From positions 115,026 through 179,025 of the forward strand of contig CAKUVD010000005.1 of NCBI GenBank assembly GCA_934695325.1: 64,000 bases of DNA, given 5' to 3'. The stretch is from an uncultured Bacteroidales bacterium. Lineage in GTDB: Bacteria; Bacteroidota; Bacteroidia; Bacteroidales; UBA932. Below, piece after piece: positions 1 to 6,972 of this stretch (within the stretch, counting starts at the first letter, position 1; every line of letters begins with the position of its first letter). The notes beneath the pieces are model-generated. The model was not told the DNA's origin. It was given only the letters and a program-made list of their open reading frames with translations, and ran no database searches. The position numbers and the translations under genes are program-made.

Positions 1-2
1 CA

Positions 3-2969
3 AGAGCATGGAGGGACCTGCCGTACCTCAGTGATGGCGCAGCGGTATCCCCTTCCGCCGTATATTGGGAATCATCAAGTCATTATCAGGACAACTACGC
101 CAACACCGAGAATGACTATCCGGCGGATGTCTTCGACAGGATTCATAAGACTTCAGGGCCTGGACAAGCCTGGAGAGACCACGGCAGTTCAGTCAAGCAC
201 GATTACAGACTGAACAATGACGGAGAATGCAGACGCTTCATTGTCGATGAAGACGGCAATCTTATTGACATAGAATATTATCCTGCCGGGATGCTCAATG
301 TAGAGACTATCACAGATGAAGACTGGAACACCAGCAAGTTCTTCACTGACAGCAGAGGAAATCTCATTCTGGAAAGGCGCTTCGATGAAGCCAAGACTCT
401 GGACACATATTATGTATATGATAATCTGAACCGCATCCATTATGTACTGCCCCCAGAGGCATCCGCAGTCGGTGACATAAGCCTGGCGATAGAGGACTAC
501 GCATTCATCTACAGATACGGCACGTCAGGGCTTGTGACATGGAAACGTATTCCCGGGAAATCTTGGTGCAGGTATATCTATGACAGCCACAGAGTTCAAG
601 TCGGAGAACAAGACTCTCTGATGAGGGCTCGCGGAGAGTTCCTGCTGACTATACCGGACGGTCTTGGACGACCTGCGATAAAGGCTTTTGTCCCTGACAA
701 TTTCAGCAAAGATCTGGAAACCGCCGATTTGAGAGTGATTCCCGATGACTCCCATATAGGCTACAGATGGACGGACTGTTCTGTATGTGAAAGATTCATG
801 TTACCGGAAATAAGCGACATTCAGGAAATTATGTCAGTGAATTACTATGACAGCTACGACTATCTGAAAAGGAATCCAGACAGAAGGCTGAATCTGCCGG
901 AAAATTCGGAGACAGCCGCTGCTGCAGCCCTGCTTCTCACAGGAACATTAAATCTTTCACTACCAGAAAGAGACACCATTCGGTCCTCAATCTACTATGA
1001 TTACAGAAAGAGGATTATACAGACACGCAGCGTCTTTTCCGAAAAGATATCCAACGTCCAGGAATTCAGGTATGATTTTATCGGAAATGTCATCGCAAAC
1101 AAGGAAACGACCACATACGGAAACAACTCCGATGTCATTCTCCATCAGGCCACCTATGACAATGCCGGGAGGCTCATCGAGGAGTATTCACAGCTGAACG
1201 ACTGCCGTCCAGCCATAGTCGCATACGGATATGATGAAACCGGAAGGCAGACAAGCTTGACATTCAAGACAGAAAGCGGAGACATGCTTATCGAAGACTC
1301 ATACAATATCCGAGACTGGCTGACATCAAGACGCTCATCCGCTTTCTGCATGGAACTGCACTATGAAGCGCCGCCATATGATTACATTGAGCCTCATTAT
1401 TCCGGAAACATATCAGACATGATGTGGAACTACCCTTCAAGTGATGCTTCAGTAAAATCATATATATTTACTTATGATAATCTGTCAAGACTTGTAGCGG
1501 CGTTCCCATATAGCCTTGCGCACATACATTCAGAGAACAGCATAACCTATGACCGAAACGGTAACATAAGAAAGTCATTCCGGGAAAAAAGCAAGAACGA
1601 CCTAAGGCAATTGGAATATAAATATTGTGGCAATCAGATTTTTACAGCATTGATAGACAATGCTCCGACACAGTTTACATACAATGCCGTAGGCTGCCTC
1701 ACTTTCGATGGTGCAAATAGCATTGACATAAGTTACAACCGAATGAACCATCTCTGCGAGTTATCAAGAGATGGGAGGACATTAGCCCGATATTCTTATT
1801 CAAGTGACGGGCGTAAGTTGTCGGCGACTGATGCTGAAGGAAACGGGCTCGTATATATCGGGACGATGGTCTATAAGGTCAAGAACGGTGTCCTGAAATT
1901 TGACGGCGCGCCTTTCAGCCACGGTCGCATCATATCTTGCGATACAGGCATCGAGCCTCACTATTTCATAACAGACCACATAGGAAGCGTCCGAGTCGAA
2001 CTGGACTATGCAGGGAACATCGTAGAGACCAATGACTACTATCCTTCCGGAATGAAATGGGAGAGGAGCAGTGTGACACTTCCGACAGTAACATACGAGA
2101 ACAGATATAGATTCAACGGCAAGGAGGAGCAAGCATTTCTTGGTCTTCCGTATATAGACTATGGAGCCAGAATGTACAACCCGGAAAATATGCTCTCATG
2201 GCTCTCCGCAGACGACCTCGCCGAGAAATACTACAGCATATCTCCGTATTCTTTCTGTGCCGGCAACCCGGTGAACATCATCGATCCGGACGGGAATAGA
2301 ATTACAATACGCAGAATCATTGGACAAAAAAACTATGGTGAACTCCCCTATAGCGCAAATATGACATATACTAAAAATAGCACATTTACAAAGAGAATAG
2401 TAACTGCTCTAAACGAAATCTATGCAAATGGTGGAGACAAGGCATTGGATAGGCTTATTTCTTCTGAAAACAACTATTATATTGACAGTATCAGTGGAAT
2501 CGGAGGGAATATGCAATTTACGAAAAATAATGGAGGCGGGATAATACTAGCAGGTGCCATCCTGAGCCGCACGTACGAACAAACACTTACCGTAGAATCT
2601 CTGTCACACGAATTATTCCATGCTGTACAACAAGATAACGGGATTGAAGATACTTCAGTTCAGAGTGAAGTAGAAGCATATGCTTTTAGCAACATTATAT
2701 ACATCAACTATACAAGTACTTTAGAAACTTATTTTCAAAACTCTATCGGTGGAGAGGGACAAGAAAATGCTGCTGGGAGAAAATATGAAGCTGCGTTTTC
2801 AAAAATTGTTTCTGGCGTAGAAAATATTGAGCCAGCATTTAAAACTGCTGTTAAATTCTTTAAAAAAGGCGCTATAGTCAACAGCACAAATCTATATGAA
2901 AATACACCTATATTAGATACTTTCACCCCAACGCTTTTAAGATGTTATTATCCTTCCATCATAAAATGA
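3..2969 (+). CDS. RHS repeat protein, 5' end outside window, C-terminal HExxH metallopeptidase tip
   Basis: The frame is open from base 3, so the gene begins upstream of the window. The visible part is a YD/RHS shell: repeated Tyr-Asp-rich strands (for example YDNLNR, YDNAGRL, YDRNGNI, YNAVGCL), then an RHS-associated core with ITDHIGSVRVE, YRFNGKEEQ, YGARMYNP and the closing SPYSFCAGNPVNIIDPDGN. The shell ends near base 2297. What follows is an AT-rich tip of about 223 residues, the usual place for an exchangeable toxin. In the tip HELFHAVQQ (from base 2607) is an HExxH zinc site, followed by SEVEAYAF, whose Glu could be the third ligand. This pattern resembles DUF4157-like zincins. The stop overlaps the start of the next gene (ATGA). 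Shell identity is secure; toxin activity is inferred. Confidence 0.9.
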   Translation, partial: RAWRDLPYLSDGAAVSPSAVYWESSSHYQDNYANTENDYPADVFDRIHKTSGPGQAWRDHGSSVKHDYRLNNDGECRRFIVDEDGNLIDIEYYPAGMLNVETITDEDWNTSKFFTDSRGNLILERRFDEAKTLDTYYVYDNLNRIHYVLPPEASAVGDISLAIEDYAFIYRYGTSGLVTWKRIPGKSWCRYIYDSHRVQVGEQDSLMRARGEFLLTIPDGLGRPAIKAFVPDNFSKDLETADLRVIPDDSHIGYRWTDCSVCERFMLPEISDIQEIMSVNYYDSYDYLKRNPDRRLNLPENSETAAAAALLLTGTLNLSLPERDTIRSSIYYDYRKRIIQTRSVFSEKISNVQEFRYDFIGNVIANKETTTYGNNSDVILHQATYDNAGRLIEEYSQLNDCRPAIVAYGYDETGRQTSLTFKTESGDMLIEDSYNIRDWLTSRRSSAFCMELHYEAPPYDYIEPHYSGNISDMMWNYPSSDASVKSYIFTYDNLSRLVAAFPYSLAHIHSENSITYDRNGNIRKSFREKSKNDLRQLEYKYCGNQIFTALIDNAPTQFTYNAVGCLTFDGANSIDISYNRMNHLCELSRDGRTLARYSYSSDGRKLSATDAEGNGLVYIGTMVYKVKNGVLKFDGAPFSHGRIISCDTGIEPHYFITDHIGSVRVELDYAGNIVETNDYYPSGMKWERSSVTLPTVTYENRYRFNGKEEQAFLGLPYIDYGARMYNPENMLSWLSADDLAEKYYSISPYSFCAGNPVNIIDPDGNRITIRRIIGQKNYGELPYSANMTYTKNSTFTKRIVTALNEIYANGGDKALDRLISSENNYYIDSISGIGGNMQFTKNNGGGIILAGAILSRTYEQTLTVESLSHELFHAVQQDNGIEDTSVQSEVEAYAFSNIIYINYTSTLETYFQNSIGGEGQENAAGRKYEAAFSKIVSGVENIEPAFKTAVKFFKKGAIVNSTNLYENTPILDTFTPTLLRCYYPSIIK

Positions 2970-3811
2970 GAAACTTTTTCATCATATTTTTTATGTCGAT
3001 ATGGTGTGGGGCACAGGCGCAGACACCACCATACGACTATAAGACTCTGCATTTTCAATCTGAACGAATAAAAGCCGACAGCATCAGAGTTCGCTGTATA
3101 ATCGAAGTTCCGGATATAGACGGAATATCTCATTACACTCCTGTCAAGCTACAGTCGGCGATACGATATAAAAACGGCAAAGAAAAGTCGTATTTACGAA
3201 ATAAGGTCATCTCATCCGGACTGATACGATATCCAGAGTTGCTGAAGTTCTTGCCTGTCGTCTACCATTCAATGTTGAAATACGCTGAAGGAAAGGACTA
3301 TATGGCAGGAAACAGTTACAATGTCCCCTTTTATATCCACAGAAAAGCACCGGAAAAAGAAGACGATAAGTTTCGCCCGGATTTCATTCCTTTCAAGAGA
3401 GCACATCGCTCTGACAGCTTAACCATCTACCGTTCATCGCAGGGAGAGTTCAGGATGAAATTGTACGACAATGGGCAGTTTGAGTACACCAGAGCATCCA
3501 TTGGAATCACATACGGAGGCTCCTGGAGCAGGGAGGGTGACACATTGAAATTGAGCTCAAAGTATTTTGAAAGCAATCCTATGGACTGCTGGAATGAGCG
3601 GTTCGCTTTTATCTACAAATACACCGACGAGCACTATTATGACAGGTTCGTCATGAAAGATGGAATGCTTTACCCCATAATGAGCCACTATTCAAAAGAG
3701 CCTTTCTTGCCGTTCAATACATTCCTTGACTACCGCAGATATAAAAAGCGCCCAAAATCCAGAGGCCATTATGAAATCTTTAGCATATCTTTGCCACATA
3801 TAAACAATTAG
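2966..3811 (+). CDS. Exported protein of unknown function, candidate immunity protein for the RHS zincin tip
   Basis: I do not recognise a named family. The start at 2966 is chosen because its ATG overlaps the RHS stop (ATGA) and gives a clean signal peptide, MRNFFIIFFMSIWCGAQAQ, with cleavage after AQA. An upstream in-frame ATG at 2942 would bury that signal. The mature protein of about 260 residues has no membrane segment. Its second half (EFRMKLYDNGQFEYT, GSWSREGDTLKLSS) reads like a small lipocalin- or NlpE-like beta barrel. Direct translational coupling to an RHS toxin gene is the typical position of an immunity gene. Export would make sense if the toxin acts in the periplasm or at the surface. 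The immunity role is inferred from position only. Confidence 0.75.
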   Translation: MRNFFIIFFMSIWCGAQAQTPPYDYKTLHFQSERIKADSIRVRCIIEVPDIDGISHYTPVKLQSAIRYKNGKEKSYLRNKVISSGLIRYPELLKFLPVVYHSMLKYAEGKDYMAGNSYNVPFYIHRKAPEKEDDKFRPDFIPFKRAHRSDSLTIYRSSQGEFRMKLYDNGQFEYTRASIGITYGGSWSREGDTLKLSSKYFESNPMDCWNERFAFIYKYTDEHYYDRFVMKDGMLYPIMSHYSKEPFLPFNTFLDYRRYKKRPKSRGHYEIFSISLPHINN

Positions 3812-4239
3812 GTATAAGCGAATTAATCGGAAGAAATACAGAACGCAAGATACTTGAGCAATATATAGAAAGTCCCAGACCGGAATTCATTGCGATTTAC
3901 GGTCGCCGCCGCATAGGCAAGACATACCTGATAAGCGAAATTTTCAGAGACAGGCTGACTTTCGACATGACCGGAGTCCTGGAAGGTGATAAAGACGACC
4001 AATTGTCAAGTTTCTTCCTATCCCTCAGGAAAGCCGGATACTATGGAGAAAAGCCAAAAACTGGATTGAAGCCTTTGAAGCTCTAAAATCCATACTGAGA
4101 CAGACATCCGGCAATAAGAAGGTCATCATCTTCATCGACGAATTACCTTGCTTGGACACACCTCGTTCCGGACTCCTACCGGCAAGCATTTGAGCTTAAC
4201 CGCTACGTCGAACTTGACGCACTATTCAGCGAAATTTAA
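3811..4239 (+). pseudogene. Remnant of an AAA-type ATPase gene (ATP-binding protein), frameshifted and internally deleted
   Basis: The first frame encodes SELIGRNTERKILEQYI, then FIAIYGRRRIGKTYLI, a Walker A of the Bacteroidota AAA_14/DUF234-type ATPases, but no ATG precedes it. Around 4048-4052 (gaaaag) one base has been gained or lost. After that point another frame continues with WIEAFEALKSIL and the Walker B stretch VIIFIDELPCLDTPRSG. At about 4170 the text jumps directly to a C-terminal tail in a third frame (AFELNRYVELDALFSEI, stop 4237-4239), so most of the middle of the protein is missing. The start is lost and there are two lesions, so no functional product is expected. The last codons lie inside the left arm of the inverted repeat at 4229-4273. 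Confidence 0.8.
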
Positions 4240-4273
4240 CAACCCTGTTTTAAACAACCTTGTTAAATTTCGC
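4229..4273. repeat. Perfect 14-bp inverted repeat upstream of the ATPase gene
   Basis: GCGAAATTTAACAA at 4229-4242 is the exact reverse complement of TTGTTAAATTTCGC at 4260-4273, with 17 bases between the arms. The spacer itself contains a near-palindrome, TGTTTTAAACA. The right arm covers the probable -33 promoter element of the following ATPase gene. It could be an operator for a dimeric DNA-binding protein or an RNA hairpin at the end of the remnant gene. No T-tract follows, so a simple terminator is unlikely. Confidence 0.75.
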
Positions 4274-4290
4274 AAAAGATACTATCTTTG
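4259..4290 (+). promoter_or_regulatory. Bacteroides-type promoter for the ATPase gene
   Basis: TATCTTTG at 4283-4290 matches the -7 consensus TAnnTTTG. CTTG at 4259-4262 sits 20 bases upstream at the -33 position. Transcription would start near 4297, giving a short leader before the ATG at 4311. The -33 element overlaps the right arm of the 14-bp inverted repeat, so a protein bound there would compete with RNA polymerase. Confidence 0.6.
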
Positions 4291-4310
4291 CTGATGAAAA
4301 CAAATGAATT

Positions 4311-5459
4311 ATGGCTGCAAAGAACGATTCGCCTTTCGTATTCGGAATTATGGTGGAAGGAGACACTTTCACTGACAGGAAGGAAGAGACACGGCATCTT
4401 AAAATGAACTTTCTGTACGGAGTGAACACCATTCTCATATCGCCAAGAAGGATGGGAAAGACTTCACTTGTCGAAAAAGCGAGCGAGCTTGTGAAAAGCG
4501 ACACGCTCAAGATAGTCAAGATGGATGCTTTCGGATGCCGTTCGGAGAATGACTTTATCAACAGTTTCGCGACAGCTGTCATCCGGGCGACATCCACGAA
4601 ACTCGAAGAATGGATAGAGAACGCCAAGAAATTCCTCGGGAGATTCGTCCCGAAAATAAGCATTGGACAGGAGCCGTTGACGGATTTTTCTGTATCGCTT
4701 GAATACAGCCAGGACAATTCTGCGGCAGAAGACATCCTGCAGTTGCCTGAATTCATTGCGCAGAATAAAGGGATAAGAATAGTGATCTGTATCGACGAAT
4801 TCCAGCAGGTTGCGGATTTTCCTGACTCACTGACTTTTCAGAAGAAGCTTCGTGGCGTGTGGCAACGCCAGCAGAATGTATCATATTGCCTATACGGCAG
4901 TAAACGCCACATGATGGAACTGATGTTCCAGAGCCAGAGCCACCCTTTCTACAGGTTCGGGGACATATTCTACCTCGGAAAGATTCCGGAAGCGGACTGG
5001 GTCGCATTCATCTGTGAAAGATTCCGCATCACAGGGAAAGAGATTTCCGAGGAAATTGCAAAGAAGATATGTACAGTAACAGACAGATATTCCTCTTATG
5101 TGCAGCAACTCTCCTGGCTAGTCTGGCTAAGAAGCGGCAGCAATGCCACTGAAGACAACCTGGATAATGCAATAGACAGTCTCCTGGATGCTTGTGAGCC
5201 TCTGTTCATTCAGCAGACAGAAAGCCTTTCTGCATACCAGATGAATTTTCTTCACGTCCTGGCAGACGGAATTCACAGTGGTTTCACGAGAAGTGAGCTC
5301 CTGGAGAAATACAGACTTGGGACAGCCGCGAACATCAGCAGGCTCAGGAAAGCATTGACAGAAAAAGATCTCATCGCAATGACCGCGCCGAAGAACCTGG
5401 AGATTTCAGATCCGATTCTGACCCTATGGCTAAAGCGGAGAGTGTGGAAGAACAATTAG
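4311..5459 (+). CDS. ATP-binding protein, archaeal-type AAA ATPase with C-terminal winged helix
   Basis: The protein has 382 residues. The Walker A is SPRRMGKTSLV near residue 45 and the Walker B IVICIDEFQQV near residue 160, as in the PF01637-type (STAND-related) ATPases common in Bacteroidota and archaea. The last 90 residues (FLHVLADGIHSGFTRSELL, ANISRLRKALTEKDLI, ISDPILTLWLKRRV) fit the winged-helix domain of this family, which may bind DNA. No membrane segment or signal is present. The cellular role of the family is not established. The gene has its own promoter and an inverted repeat just upstream, so autoregulation is possible. It follows a decayed ATPase of a related family. nhaC begins 12 bases after its stop and may be cotranscribed. 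Confidence 0.85.
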   Translation: MAAKNDSPFVFGIMVEGDTFTDRKEETRHLKMNFLYGVNTILISPRRMGKTSLVEKASELVKSDTLKIVKMDAFGCRSENDFINSFATAVIRATSTKLEEWIENAKKFLGRFVPKISIGQEPLTDFSVSLEYSQDNSAAEDILQLPEFIAQNKGIRIVICIDEFQQVADFPDSLTFQKKLRGVWQRQQNVSYCLYGSKRHMMELMFQSQSHPFYRFGDIFYLGKIPEADWVAFICERFRITGKEISEEIAKKICTVTDRYSSYVQQLSWLVWLRSGSNATEDNLDNAIDSLLDACEPLFIQQTESLSAYQMNFLHVLADGIHSGFTRSELLEKYRLGTAANISRLRKALTEKDLIAMTAPKNLEISDPILTLWLKRRVWKNN

Positions 5460-5471
5460 ACAAAACAGACA

Positions 5472-6950
5472 ATGAAACGAACTTCAATTATACGGACTTG
5501 CATCTCACTGATACCTATCATCATACTGGTCATTCTCCTGATTACGGATATCAGCTTCTTCGGAAGCGACGCGATACTTGGCGCCAGCCAGGTGTCCCTG
5601 CTGTTCTCGGCAGGAATATGCGTATGGCTGGCGATGTGGCTGTTCAAGAAGCCGTGGGACGACTTCGAGGCGGCGATACGCGGTAACATCGGGGACGTTA
5701 CCACGGCAATCGTCATATTGTTTATGATAGGAGGAATCTCAGGCACCTGGACAATGAGCGGCACTGTACCATCACTTATCTACTACGGCGTACAGATCAT
5801 ATCTCCTAAAATCTTCCTGGTGACAGCCTGCATAATCTGTGCGTTCATCTCTGTGATGATAGGCAGCTCGTGGACGACCATCGCCACCATCGGCGTGGCG
5901 CTGATGGGTATCGGCAAGGCGCAGGGCTTCAGTGACGGAATGATTGCGGGAGCCATTATATCAGGAGCATATTTCGGAGACAAGATATCCCCTCTCTCGG
6001 ACACGACAGTGATGGCGGCGTCGATTTCGGGCACTCCCCTGTTCCGACACATCAAATACTTGATGCTCACCACAGTGCCGTCATTTGCATTGACACTGAT
6101 AATTTTCCTGGTGCTGGGATTTATGCACGACGGCGGAGACTCGGCACAGATCTCGGTCTATACCGAGACATTGTCCTCGAAATTCAACATCACTCCCTGG
6201 ACTCTCATCGTGCCGGTAGTGACGGGCATCCTCATCGCACGAAAGATGCCGGCGCTCCCGGTGCTCGGAATCTCAATGACGCTGGCTGCCGTCTGCGCCA
6301 TCATCCTCCAGCCGCACATAATCACCGAGATAGGGGGCAATGCCCTTGAGTCTCTCGGGATTACAGGGAGCACAAGCAAGGCGGGCATAATGTTCACGGG
6401 ACTTGTGAAGACCATATATGATTCCGTGTCAGTAGATACAGGAGTCGAGGATGTGAACAGGCTCGTTTCGTCAAGGGGTATGCTCGGGATGCTCAACACA
6501 GTCTATCTCATCATCTGCGCGATGTGCTTCGGCGGATGCATGAAAGCCAGCGGAATGCTCCACCACCTGGCGTCATTGATACTGCCGATGACGAAGACCC
6601 GCACCGGCCTGGTGGCTTCGACTGTCGGCACCGGCGTGATCTTGAACGGCGTAATCTCGGACCAGTATCTGTCGATCATCCTTACTTCCGATATCTACAA
6701 GGATATCTATGCGAAGCGTGGCTACGAGAGCAGGCTGCTGGGACGTTCTGTGGAGGACTCGTCCACTGTGACGTCACCGCTTTTCCCGTGGAGCAGCTGC
6801 GGAATGACTCAAGCGACGATACTGAGCGTGCCGACAATAGCCTATCTTCCCTTCTGCTTTTTCAACATACTCAGTCCGCTGATGAGCATCTGTATGGCAA
6901 TTCTCGGCTATAGGATTTTCCGCCGCGGCACAGCGCCGGACGAAGAATAG
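5472..6950 (+). CDS. nhaC: Na+/H+ antiporter, NhaC family
   Basis: This 492-residue inner-membrane protein has about 11-12 hydrophobic segments. Characteristic NhaC stretches are IGGISGTWTMSGTVPSLIYYG, SVMIGSSWTTIATIGVALMGIG, GAIISGAYFGDKISPLSDTT and SPLFPWSSCGMTQATILSVP. The family exchanges Na+ for H+ (some members exchange malate/lactate), and the GDKISPLSDTT segment carries conserved polar residues of the transport path. Length is normal. It starts 12 bases after the ATPase gene and ends 22 bases before the convergent GH31 gene. A weak inverted repeat (GAAGAATA / TATTCTTC) spans the junction and could serve both ends. The exchanged ion or substrate cannot be told from sequence. Confidence 0.92.
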   Translation: MKRTSIIRTCISLIPIIILVILLITDISFFGSDAILGASQVSLLFSAGICVWLAMWLFKKPWDDFEAAIRGNIGDVTTAIVILFMIGGISGTWTMSGTVPSLIYYGVQIISPKIFLVTACIICAFISVMIGSSWTTIATIGVALMGIGKAQGFSDGMIAGAIISGAYFGDKISPLSDTTVMAASISGTPLFRHIKYLMLTTVPSFALTLIIFLVLGFMHDGGDSAQISVYTETLSSKFNITPWTLIVPVVTGILIARKMPALPVLGISMTLAAVCAIILQPHIITEIGGNALESLGITGSTSKAGIMFTGLVKTIYDSVSVDTGVEDVNRLVSSRGMLGMLNTVYLIICAMCFGGCMKASGMLHHLASLILPMTKTRTGLVASTVGTGVILNGVISDQYLSIILTSDIYKDIYAKRGYESRLLGRSVEDSSTVTSPLFPWSSCGMTQATILSVPTIAYLPFCFFNILSPLMSICMAILGYRIFRRGTAPDEE

Positions 6951-6972
6951 TCCCGTGGTCAATACGCCTTCC

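Noticed and set aside
5426..5686. Small open frame bridging the ATPase end and nhaC start
   Set aside because: It overlaps the well-supported nhaC frame and its translation shows no protein-like pattern.
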